A stretch of 64,000 nucleotides of DNA from Mugil cephalus. Its lineage: Eukaryota > Chordata > Actinopteri > Mugiliformes > Mugilidae. Position numbers and translations under genes: made by a program. The notes beneath the pieces are model-generated. The model worked only from the letters and a program-made list of their open reading frames with translations. It searched no databases and was not told the DNA's origin. Of this stretch, positions 24,196 to 42,316 are shown piece by piece; position 1 is the first letter of the stretch, and every line of letters starts with the position of its first letter. The stretch spans positions 9,836,668 through 9,900,667 of the forward strand of contig NC_061777.1 in NCBI RefSeq assembly GCF_022458985.1, in the 5' to 3' direction.

Positions 24196-27100
24196 ATGAA
24201 GGCAAGTAGAATTTGCACGCTATAGCAGAAATAATGCCAATTTCATACAAATGCAAAACATATGTGATCCTGCATGAAGGGATATTGGATTTCAGCGAGA
24301 AAGTACTTTTAAATTCATGCTTCTCTTCTCTTCTCTTCTCTTCTCTTCTCTTCTCTTCTCTTCTCTTCTCTTCTCTTCTCTTCTCTTCTCTTCTCTTCTC
24401 TTCTCTTCTCTTCTCTTCTCTTCTCTTCTCTTCTCTTCTCTTCTCAGAACATTTCACAACTCTGTGCAACAGTCTTGCCATGGCTGTTCCTACTGTTCAT
24501 TACCAGAGGGTAAAATGCATTTTTCTGTTTTATTGTTTCAGCACTCAATACATGACATTTTAAACCATATGAATCTCCTGAGAGTATTGGCTTTCACTAT
24601 GTTGTAAGCTATTCTGTTTTCACTGTGGACTGTACTTAAATGTGAATTTGATTTAAACATCATTTCCCAAGGTTTTGTTACCAAAGAGTTCATTGCCAGT
24701 GGGGACCTTTTGGCAGCTGGTCCGAGTGTGATGGCTGCACCAACTTGCAGGTCAGGACGGTGAAAGTATCTGCGTTATTTCTTTCTTGTATTTCATATTA
24801 TGAGATCAAATAAACACCCTTACTGCATTGCATTATTGTTGTTTTACTTTTTCTTTTCTTTTTCTTTGTCACATTTATTTGTTACAGACCAGAAGCAGAG
24901 CCATCGTGGTCTATGCTCAGTTTGGCGGGAACCCCTGTTCCGGAGAACGGACTGAGACCAGGTCCTGTGTGACCACAAAAAGTTGCCCCCTGCAGGATGG
25001 ATGTGGAGACAGGTTTCGCTGTCGATCAGGTTGACAACAGGACTCGCTTTCGACGCTCACGCAGAAGTAAATTAATTATTGCTGAGGCGTCGTCTGTCTT
25101 CTGACTTGCAGGGAAATGCATTAGCCAGTCTCTGGTGTGCAACGGGGATCAGGACTGTGAGGAAGATGGACTCGATGAAAGGTTTTGTGGCCCTGAGCAG
25201 CACATGGTATGTTCAGAGACAGCTCCTCCACCTAACATTGAACATCTAGGATTTGGGTGAGTGACAGATCTTAATGTAGAACTGCATGACACCCCATGCA
25301 TGTTACATACTTACCATTGATATATTTTACTTTTTCTGTAGGTTTGATGTGGTGACGGGAAAGAGGAGAGGCAGTGTCATCAATACCAAGAGCTATGGTG
25401 GCCAGTGTCGCCTCATGTTTAGTGGTCTCCACAGGTTTCAGTATCGACTGCCCCTGAGTATTATCAAGTACAGCACTTTGGTTTGTATCTCTGGAAACAC
25501 CTGCAATTACGATGAGTCTCTTAATTCACTTCCTAAGTAGACCTTATCCGATGCATTGTTCATACACATGGTGTGGGATGCGATTAAGGACTAAAGAAAA
25601 AGGAAATGGAACCTGTTGGTGTCATGTTCAGAAGAACTTCTGGGAACTTTGTGTTGATAACGACGTCTCCACCACATACTTTATGGTAGTTTTAGCTATT
25701 TTCCACATGCAGCATTTATATGTCTGCAACAACAGCAATGATAACAAAAGCGTTCGGATTCAGAGAAAGTATAGAGAAAGTAAGTAAGTAAGTGAAGAGA
25801 AACTAAGTATCTATATAGACGCAATATTTTCGTATAGAAATGCTGTTTTCCACATTTATTTAACTATTTAACTCTACTTTGTTCAGTCAGGTGAATATTT
25901 TATGTTTCTTAATTATGGGAAATGCTAAACATAGTCAAATTTGTACTGTTTTCAGGTTACAGTAAAGAATGACTTCAGTGATGAGATGTTCAGCAATACA
26001 TGGGAATTCACTAAGGATATCGTCAAGAGGGAGAAAGTGTCCGGGACAACATCAGGATTTCACAATTATGATTATCATAAAGTAGATTTCAAAAGTCAGG
26101 TGTGTGGAAATACTCTACCTTTAACAAACAACCCCTCGCATCGTATTCTGGAAAACTATTTAAATAATGTGATGTTGTTGTTTTGTTCTCCTTACAGACC
26201 CAAAGGGTTTTGATTTTAAAGAATGACATAGAGGTAGCCCAGTTCCAGAGTAACTCTCCTCAATACCTCCCAATATCTGAGGAGTTTTGGAAGGCTCTGA
26301 CCAAACTCCCGTCAGTCTATGACTACCCTGCCTACAGGAAGGTTTTGGAGAGGTTTGGGACACACTACCTGTCTGAAGGAAGTCTAGGCGGCGCCTTCAG
26401 AATTGTTGACACACTGGATGAAAAAACTGTGCGATTTTTGGGTGAGGATTCATGAATCATTAGTAGTTTAATGAATGGGACACATTTCACCATTTAATGT
26501 AGACAGTCAACCCAGTGCAGTGTTGATGGTGACTGTCAAGTCCCTCTGTGGGATATGTATATAATGCCTCCATGTACCAGGATGCATTGTGCAGAAGCCA
26601 TCTGCCCATCTCCTGGAGGTGGCCAAATTTCAAACCTATCATCAGTCTATGTTGCTCTTCGGTGACGCAAAATTATCTGAATGTATTAGAATGTATCATA
26701 AAACCTATTCTGAAGTCCAAACAAGTAAACAGTGTAAAGTTTTCAGTATATTGATAAAACTTTAGATACTGTACAGCCCCATAAAGCCCTGCTCCAACAT
26801 CTGTTTCAGGAACTGACTTTTTGTCTTTGTTTCCAAGAGACGGAAAGGGAAGAATATGATGAATGTGAGAGGACTAAACGCTGGATTCTATTCTTCCCTC
26901 TTACCATTGAGAAATGTAGACGTGGTCAAAGCGGTGGAGGGACTTCAAGAGGTGAAATTTGGATGTTAATTTTACATATTTACTAGAACGTATGAATCCT
27001 TTATGGCGTCCATCATCTCTGCAAACCTTTTCAAATATTTTAAATAGGAGATAGGGTTGTCAGACCTGCGACAAACGTGGATGTGGATGGAGGAGCCGTG

Positions 27101-27614
27101 TCACTTATCGCAGCACTGAAGAGAATGCAGGCCAACGATGTGGACAGCAACTGGAAAATGTACTCAGACTGGGCTGAATCTGTTGGGTCATTTCCAGTGG
27201 TCATAAAACAAAAGGTGAAGGGCCAAATATTTTCACTTTAAATAACGGACATAGTTAAGAATTTTCTTCACGTGCATTTTAGTGTTTCGGTTTATCAAAT
27301 AACACAGTTTGCGTCTCCCCTTCGTTTTACCCTTTAACTGCAATTGTATGTTTTTGGAAGGTGCGACCGCTGTCAGAGCTGGTGAAGGAAGTGCAGTGTG
27401 CTGGGGTGAAAAAGCTCTACCTTCGCAGGGCCATAGAGCAGTACCGCTCTGAGAGCGACCCCTGCCACTGTCAGCCCTGCAGTAACAATGGCCTGGCTGT
27501 CATGGAGGGAAATCAATGCAAATGCATCTGCAAGCCTAATACGTCGGGACTGTCCTGTGAAACGGGAACAGAAGCGGAAGGTGTTCCGGGTGGGTTATCT
27601 TTCTGGAAATTCTT

Positions 27615-27655
<41 letters not shown>

Positions 27656-29829
27656 TACAGTCGGTCAAGCTTGAAATAATATGTCATATCTTGTTTGTTT
27701 CAATCTGTACAAATTGTAAAAGTAAGCAGTTTAGTGAGACACCCCCCAACCTATAAGTAGTCCACAACCCCTTTTTTAAAATAAAAAAAAAGAGAGACAG
27801 AGATAGCACGATTGTTAGAAAGTTTCTATTTGGCTAATTATGTTTCTTCTGTACGACGGCGTTAAATGATAGCCCCATTTCAATTTTTGCGCTGAATTAA
27901 TTTTTTATTTTTTTTGGATAAACCATAACCTGAAAACCTCCAGAGACACTCCATTCCAAATGGGCACATATGAAAATGGTATGATAATGCATATTAATGT
28001 TCATTCTTCTTTCGTGTGCGTGGTCATTAAGGAGTGATTCATGGTAGCTGGTCCTGTTGGTCTTCCTGGTCGTTCTGCTCGGCGGGTCGAAGGTCACGAT
28101 CACGTTCCTGCTCCAATCCACCCCCTCAGAATGGGGGACAACACTGTTTTGGAGATAGAACTGAGAGCTCTGACTGCGAAGATCAAGAACTGGAATATTT
28201 GAGGTCAACATGAATTGAAAAACATTTATGCAGTCACCAATGAGAAGTTGAATTTTGTCAATGTGTTCATTTTTGAACTATTTTTCCACAGAACCTGGGA
28301 GCCTCAGTGCTTTGATCAGACTCTCTCACCACCTCAGACGTGTAGAACCCCACCTGCTCTCATCAATGGCTACATCTTGGTAAAGCTAAACATTTACAAT
28401 ACTCGTGTGGAGTAAATTGTTGCACATTCAAGAGTTTATAATCACACCATTATTTATTATTGTAGATTTTATTTTTTCTCCTGATTCAATGACCTCGGGT
28501 TATATTTGTCCTTCAGAGTTCAGTCTTCTTATTTCCATTCATTTATAAGAGAAATCTGCACACACAAGTCATCTTTTTATCATCGGGTGCTTCACAGGAC
28601 CCTAAGGAAATTTACATTGAGGGCAGCAAAGTTGAATACACCTGCACTGAAGGTTACCATCTCCTTGGTCAACCCCTGGTTTGCACTACAAACCGAACCT
28701 GGTCAAGCAGCCCCGGACTGTGTAAACGTGAGTTCGTGCAACCAAAGTTTAACATCTATGCTCCCATAAATGAATTACAGTGTTACCTTTTCCAACCCCT
28801 CTCCCCTAGTTTCGAAGTGCAGGATTCGCTCTGTCTCGCCTGATGTCACAGTCTCTCCCCTGAAACAGGTGTATGACATAGGGGAGTCAGTTACTTTGTC
28901 CTGTCCAGAGGGTAGACAGGTACTGGGAGAGTCAACGGTTATTTGTGACCCCAGTCTGAATTTTTCACCGAACCCTGCAACCATCAGGTGCAGCGAAGGT
29001 AAGACTGACTTTGACGTCCACGCCTAATGGATAGCGTGATACCGTCACGTGAGATGTGACCCTGGTGTATTCTACCCTTCTTTTCGATCCTTTCTTCACC
29101 ATCACTGCTCCATATCACTGAACAGTGAGAAGGACTGATTTCTTTGTATCCTTCAGTTACTACAAAACCACCGGAGATTGCTCCTGCAGGGCAATGTAAA
29201 CTGTGGGAGAAGTCTGCCAGGGGGACATGTGTTTGCAAAATGCCATTTGAGTGCAGGTATGTTCACTTTGATTGTTATCAAACTGGACATGATTTTAAAT
29301 TTCTAGTCTGATTTGATTAATCTTCTTCTTCTTGTGGTTACGTGTTTCTCGTTCCTATTATTTGTGATCACCAGTTCATCTTTGGAGCTGTGCGGCTCTT
29401 CGCCTGCGACCGGCAAATCGATCTTTCTCAGTGTGTGCAAGATGCACTCACTGCAGTGCATAGGGAAAAACTATGTGATAGCTGAGGACGGCGCCTGCAA
29501 ATGGCCACAGCGCAACACCACGGGCTGCGTCGGCTGTCACATGTGGGAGATGTGTGACGGTAGGAACAAGATCACAAACAAGCCGTGCTAATGGGCGGTG
29601 ATTGCATTTCATAACCGTGGCCCCCGTTTGTCGTCCCACCGTCCATGCAGATCAAACCAGCGAGTGTCGCTGTAAGGAGTCTGCGGACTGCTCGACCCCC
29701 GGATTGAACGTGTGCGTCCGCGTTGGGGAGGATGAGACCGCGCTGACCATGAGCGAGTGTGAAGCCGGACTTCGGCGATGTAAAGGGGAAAAGGTGACGG
29801 TTGTCGGTATCCTGCCCTGCACTGACTGA
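24196..29829 (+). CDS. c7: Complement component C7 (terminal pathway, membrane attack complex)
   Basis: Exons: 24196-24201, 24448-24509, 24672-24750, 24888-25029, 25112-25256, 25342-25480, 25956-26099, 26198-26441, 26838-26951, 27048-27214, 27361-27589, 28032-28203, 28292-28379, 28598-28727, 28810-28998, 29157-29256, 29375-29559, 29651-29829. Frame is continuous, 837 residues (human C7 843). Order: signal peptide (MKNISQLC then a Leu/Phe-rich core, cleaved near residue 22); TSP1 about 29-82; LDLR-A about 84-122; MACPF about 135-455, with [13 protein letters not shown] the family signature; Cys-rich EGF-like about 455-487; TSP1 ([10 protein letters not shown]) about 493-545; two sushi domains about 563-681; two FIM modules about 690-837. 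The last features separate C7 from C6, C8 and C9. C7 binds C5b-6 and inserts it into membranes as part of the lytic complex. All junctions are GT-AG except intron 1, which uses AAG|GCAAGT (GC-AG). That choice gives the only good signal peptide. Confidence 0.96.
24321..24445 (+). repeat. (TTCTC)25 microsatellite abutting the c7 exon 2 acceptor
   Basis: Twenty-five perfect TTCTC units run directly into AG|AAC at 24446-24448. The repeat therefore serves as the whole polypyrimidine tract and probably the branch region for splicing into exon 2. Confidence 0.97.
27614..27654 (+). repeat. (TAC)n trinucleotide repeat in c7 intron 11
   Basis: About 13 TAC/ACT units starting 25 bp after the exon 11 donor and followed by TTTACAG, a cryptic acceptor-like sequence. 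Intronic in the proposed model. Confidence 0.9.
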
Positions 29830-29983
29830 AGAGTCAAACAGAGGGCTGACTCACCGACTTCCCATGTTCTTTTACTCATTAATCCTCTCTCTTTTGTAAC
29901 CCAGTGTTGTTTTGAGTGCCAGTACTTGCCCTTATGTTTTGCATGTTTAAAAAAAAAAAAAAAAGATTTAAAATGTATTAAAG

Positions 29984-29989
29984 AATAAA
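29984..29989 (+). terminator. Probable poly(A) signal of c7
   Basis: AATAAA 155 bp after the c7 TGA, following an A-rich stretch. It gives a short 3'UTR, common for complement genes. Confidence 0.6.
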
Positions 29990-32433
29990 CACGAGAATAC
30001 CAGACATGTTTAATTTCTTTCCATTTGGGGATGCTGGAACAAGTGGTTAAGCATTGTTCGTTTTATAAATTCTTATATTCCACTTGGATTACATGCACGT
30101 CAGACCTAATAAAGTTGGGCTCCATTTTCAGGGAAACAGCTATGTAAATATCCCTTGACACAATGATGGAAATGGTGCATTTCAAAAGCTGCCGCGTGCG
30201 TAATAAACCAGACAGTGCTCAGTCTGCCAAGCACACAAACCCAGTTTATTTCTGCCCCTGGCTCGCTGCCCTCTCAAGGTGTGAGGGTGCGTCTGAACTT
30301 GCCTGTGAAACGGTACGAAAGAACAGGCTACTCTATTTTTCGTCATCATATCTATGCGCTTATTGTCAGCGGATACATTTCACCTGTTGCTTGCAAAGGG
30401 CCGGTGGCTCAGAGGTAGGTGCTGGTAGTGATTGTGCCCACACTCTTAAAGAGACAATACAAAACGCTTTTTCGGACATGTACAGGTGAAAGACCACACC
30501 TCAGTAGGTAGAAGGATGTTTATTTTGTCCGGGAGGGAAAGGTAGGGGATGGCACGAGGGGGGAGGCATGAGAGAGGTCGAGGGGATGGAATGAAGAAGA
30601 GAGACATAGAGGCTGATGGTCTGATGTCTGGATGAAGAGCCCAGGGACTGAGATTCCTTGTGGAAGCATATGACTTAGACTACACGTCTTCATGCAATGA
30701 GATAGTAAAGAAGAAAGAACAGAGAGGGTTGTAGGGGTAGGTGTTTTGAGAACTGAGCCAAACGGGCGAGGAGATGTGTTGTTCTCGAATCCGAGTCCAA
30801 TAACTTTATAAATGTATTTCGTGTTTAGGTGATAATAGTTTCCCAAAGGTGTGCCGGGATCGGTTGACTGGACGTGTGCATTTTTACACTCTTCACACCA
30901 TTCACTGAGTTCCTTAAATCGTTGATTGATTAGACATTTTTATATAGATACTGTATATTTTTAAAATATTCCCTCACATATTTAAATTTCTGGAAGATAT
31001 TATTGCAACACTACTGTTGCACGTTTGAAATAAATAATAATAATATTTGAACGTGTGTATTATTTGCATAGCCTAGTATTGAATGCAAAATGATAATGAT
31101 AATAATATATATTTATAAAAAGCACTGGGCTGAATGTAATATAGAACACACATAGTAGACAGTGGGTCCCTACTTCCCCATCAGTTTGGGGGTCCTTGGC
31201 CTGAAAAACCCCTCATCAATAACATAAATCATGTCGTCTTCTGATCAGCGTGTGCTGAAGAAACCTTAAAGAAACGGAGTCAAATGGCAAACATGTTGAG
31301 ACGTTTGGTTTGCGGTTAGTCGCGTTCTTAAATCATGCAACAAATTCATCTAATTCAAGGATATTTGCAAGAACGGGTGAGACAAGTTTGTCTCTTTTGA
31401 ACGTTTGTCTCCACCCAGTGGACATTTCAGCGGGTTACATGCAAAGCAATTAGACCACCAGTTGATAAGTTTTAATAACAAAAGTTTTATTAACAATGTA
31501 AAATGACCTATGTCAACTTTGACTACTGTATTTTCACCTTGCCATAAACGTTGATTACAATCTTTGAACACGCAAGACCCATAATACCTGCTCTCTGCCC
31601 CTCGGTCAAAGAGAGGCGCCTTCCTGCTCACACCCGCACAGGTCCTCTGCAAAGCACTTCCAACTTTGAGAATAATTCAGAGCATCGCGTAAAGAGTATG
31701 TGTATATACAAGTCTAATGTCTCAATTTATAGATAGATACTGTGTGCAAAGAAGTTTTCTTTTGAATATTTGTATCATATATTTCGAAGCTGGAAAGTTG
31801 AAGTCGATTACAGGTTCTTGGTTTATGGAAGACTAAATTAAGTACATTGAGAAGAAAAACAGCAAGAAACGGAAAACAGAGACGGTAATACACACCAAAC
31901 TTACTCAGCACAAACCTGTCACCTCAGCTTAGACAGACGGAGGTATAACTTTGTCTTTGCAAGTGCCATCCTCAAATATTTGAACAGCGTCTATTCACAA
32001 GTTATCACATTATGTCTGACAAAACGGACATTTATATTCCCTTTTTTGTTTTTTGTTTTTAAAACATGGATCCTCGTTTCATTCACTCAGGCTTGTGGAA
32101 GTAATTGAACGTCGACATTGTTTCAGATGACCTCTCATTCTCGTTTACACCGGACAAGCAGATATCTGACTTTGTTTACCAAAAAAGGGAGGATCTGTTG
32201 CAAAATATCTTAAAATATATGTTCATGACTTTAGTTTTCATTACATTGCAGTTACAATTCTTCTTTGTATTACAAAATAAAATTATAAAATGGGCAGCTG
32301 TTAAAAAAAAACGAGAGAGAAAGAGACGATTTATTTGAAAATGGCAGTAATAGATTGGTGGGAGACACAAGTGGTGAAGGACAGTGGGTAATGGTGTCTT
32401 TGTTGCTGCCTCCTACCCACGAAGGCGGGGCCC
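29990..32433. other. Convergent region between c7 and rgs7bp, with probable rgs7bp 3'UTR
   Basis: No gene-like frame. Reading the minus strand past the rgs7bp stop, AATAAA-type signals occur near 31490 and 30515, so much of this stretch may be rgs7bp 3'UTR. The exact transcript end cannot be told from sequence. A common TTTATTTTGTC context near 30513 is one candidate end. Confidence 0.4.
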
Positions 32434-38970
<6,537 letters not shown>

Positions 38971-41900
38971 GCATACACATCCACTATTAAAACAGCTCTA
39001 GGATAGAAAGATCTTGTCTTATCCCCCCCTCCAAACTCCACCACTTTCCGTCTTCCTTTCTTACCACCCTGCACCTCACTCTTCACCTTATTTTCTCCTC
39101 CGCTTGTGCTCGGTTCACCTTCACCAACTGCTGGCTGGGTTCAATCTTGACTACCGTTATTGCTCTGCCTATCTCACGGTATTTCCCTCTAACGCGGTAG
39201 AGGGAGAAAATATTTTCCCAGACGAGCCTCAGAGCGCAGGAAAAGTACCGGATGAGCGCCTGCGAGTCCTCTCCGCATTGCCTTGACTGCGACGGGGCGC
39301 AAGTCACCTTCACTCCAGCAGCACACGGTGCACAGTAAAGACTTCACACCCAACCCGGAGTCCAGCTAGCTGAGGTGTCTTTTCTGACGCACCGATGTCA
39401 AGAGGAAACGATCGCACTCACGGATATTCTCCAAATGCAACCATTTTTTATGATTACGCGTTTCCATTAAGCACCAATAAGACGGGCGATAAACGATATT
39501 TTCTCTGCTGCAGAACCTCCTATAGAGACCAAATAACGCCGTCAGTGTCCGCGCTGACAATTTCACAGTGCACAGGCGACACTTTGAGCTCCTATGCGGG
39601 AGAAAAGCTAAACGTTCAAAAAAGGAAAAAATAATTGCCGGTACGCCGCTGTCAATCTGCTCCAAGTGTTTGTTTCTTTGAGCGTCTCCAGCTAGTCGGG
39701 CGGGCCTATCTCTAACCTTGGAGAGGCAGCAGAAGACGAGCCGTTGCTACAGGCCTGACGTGGCTCTGTGGCTGGCAACACTGCGCACCCAAAGGACGCG
39801 AATACTAATAGGGCCCATCAACTCAGCACCCCCGCCCTGAGCCGAAACCTAAATGAACTTCTAAATGTGTGAAATGGCAGACTACTGGGCACTTTGCCTC
39901 CTTCCAGTTAAAGTCATATAAAACTAAGTAAGCAGATCTTCCGATAAAGACAATTTAGAATAGCACAATATAAACTGTCCCTGCTCTCTGCTGTGGTGTA
40001 TCCATCTTTACACGCAGACCCAGCTGACTGGGGTTTAAAGTTGGTTTCATGGCATGTTTAAATCTCCACACTATAGTAATATTAATATACACTTATAGTG
40101 TTTAAGTGTTCTTCTCCTAAAGTTTACATTGAACTTTTCTTCAATGGCATTTTATTAGAAACTTCAAATAGGCTGGGAACATGACGATTTAAAGTCTCAA
40201 ATTATGTGCTGTTGAAACTAAGACCTATATTATATCCTCATATAAATCACGACAGGTGGAAAAACACATAAGCACAAAAAGTATTTACCTGCTGCTTGCG
40301 TGCAAAAGAATGCACATTCAGACTTACAACTTAAACAAAATCACTATCTGCCTCAACTTCACCTAAAACCAAGTTATCTAAAATGCCTTCTTTTCCACTA
40401 TGAGCAGTTACTCTTTGTCCACCCCAAAATTCTGCCAGCTATATTGGATTATGAAACAAATGCAGACATGTTCAATAAATGTGTTGATTAGACCTCAAAA
40501 ATCACTCGGGAAAATTCACCTTCAACATGTACATCCATGTACTGGAAAGCTGTTACTGGTTTGTTGCTGGACTATTTGTCAATTCTGACGAAAAGGCAGG
40601 AAGACTTTTCAAACCAAAACATGAAATATTTTTAGGAGTACACCCAGAGGCATGACTTCACAGAAAGAGAGGGGGACTGAGCACAGGAACTCACAATGTA
40701 ATTTTATATATTTTTTACATATTGTAACCGTAAGCCTCTAAACCATCCAAACTCGAATGCCCTTTTCTCCTAAATGTGCACCCAATTTCAATAACTTAAC
40801 ATATGGCCAACTTCGCATCCTGCCTTCCTGAGGTTATAACCTCCGCTTATCGTACCCCCTCATCATGGAAACTCCGGCTCGGGGCAGAGAGTCTTGTATC
40901 TATGCAGAGGTAACCAGAAACTGTGCTTTCCACTGAGTGAACCCAGATATAACCAACTGGAGCCGCTTTGCCTCCTGCTCTAGTTCTGGGTACTTCCCAA
41001 CCACGAGGGTGAAACATTGTGTCCCCGGGGCCTCTGCTTTTAGCCAGAGGGTCATTCCACCAATGCCCCAGACTTTGCTTGCCAACTGAGCCCAATTGAA
41101 GGTGTTTGGCTCTAAACACATAGCAACACACTTTCAGGCACATTTAGATTCATGTAACGAACGCAAAAATATAACAATTGTCAATAGCAACTGTCATTCA
41201 TTCATTAAAACGCATTAGGAAACTTATCAGGAAATTATAAAGCCACATCACTACACACCCGTACACTATGTATGTGTTACTTTATTTGACATAAAATTCA
41301 GCGACTCCATACAAGCAAACATTTGCTCCCTCCAGGGGCTGCATAGGAACAAACAAAACACAGTATTCCCTCTAACTCAAAGAAGACTCAAAGAACAATT
41401 TGTAATGAAAGTGTATTGAAAATTCATATGTGAGTCTTAAAGGTGTGAGTAGTAATGTTGTAGTGTATGGTTGGAAACTGGAATGCAGATACTCATAAAA
41501 CTGTAAACAAATACCAATCTTTCATTTGATTAGAGCTACATAATTGTTTTGTTTTTTTGATTATATTAATTATGATGTAATGATGATACCTGTGTTAGCT
41601 CTGACATGTAATGTTCTGGGTTTTAAGCACAGTGTTAGTACAAAATACACCATTAATTTAGTGGGTTATTTTTATTATTTGACTTTACACTTTTGATATT
41701 TTGATCAAAATCCATTTAGGAATATTGTCACGCAATTAAGCGATATTCTGTCATAAAATGGGAGGTTGGCAATAAGTGGAAGTTGGCAATTAAGCAGTTG
41801 AAGTAACAGCTAAATGCAATTTTCTTTTCAATTTGTGATAGCATGAAATTTGCAGTCATTAACATGTCAGCACACATTAGCGAGGTAATCAAAGAACAGT

Positions 41901-42316
41901 CCAGCTTTGAGCCTTAGTGAATGTTAAAAGTGAAACCCTGCAAGGTAAAAGCTCTTATATTTTGACTGCTCCCCGCTCCACACGGGGCCAGGATGTGTTG
42001 TGTGTGCGCATCATGTGGAGAACACAGGATGCTCGACTCCCAAACACCCCCTACACCAATTCCACATTTCAATTATTTATTATTGAGAGACAACGAGTAG
42101 GCACACTGTTGTTTTCCTGCATCACGCTATTCCACCTGCCTGAAATCCATTCGTTAGCTTCTTATCAAACCCTACAACTTAGTTTGCTCCTTTTCCTCTC
42201 AGTACACCGGATATGCACTTACCAGCCACCTGCTTCACCTTGAACTCCTCACTTTACCCTCATCCTTCTTTCACCTTTCCTCTTTCTACGTTGTCCCTTA
42301 TTTTCCCCCGTTTCCG
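38971..42316. other. Region between rgs7bp start and rnf180 stop: rgs7bp promoter side and rnf180 3'UTR
   Basis: Just above the rgs7bp ATG lies a more GC-balanced stretch (about 39000-39850) likely to hold the 5'UTR and promoter. From about 40000 to 42316 the sequence is AT-rich. A minus-strand open frame of 73 residues at 40900-41121 is coding-like (NTFNWAQLASKVW start) but unidentified. No further gene was recognised. Confidence 0.4.

Larger units (their letters stand above)
21514..24313. repeat. Tandem 2.8-kb duplication, copy 2
   Basis: Second copy of the 18684-21499 unit. It is separated from copy 1 by 14 bp (21500-21513) ending CTCTTCTCTTC, the same pentamer that forms the long microsatellite just right of copy 2. 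That suggests the breakpoint lay in this pyrimidine repeat. This copy carries the first exon of c7 nearest to exon 2. Confidence 0.95.

Noticed and set aside
24321..24445. Regular direct repeats considered as a CRISPR array
   Set aside because: Pure pentanucleotide repeat without spacers, in a vertebrate genome.
24191..24607. Open frames made of repeated Ser-Leu-Leu-Phe or Glu-Lys-Arg units
   Set aside because: They are translations of the (TTCTC)25 microsatellite, which lies in c7 intron 1.
28506..28769. Plus-strand frame overlapping c7 exon 14
   Set aside because: It is out of frame with the sushi-domain exon 28598-28727, which matches C7.
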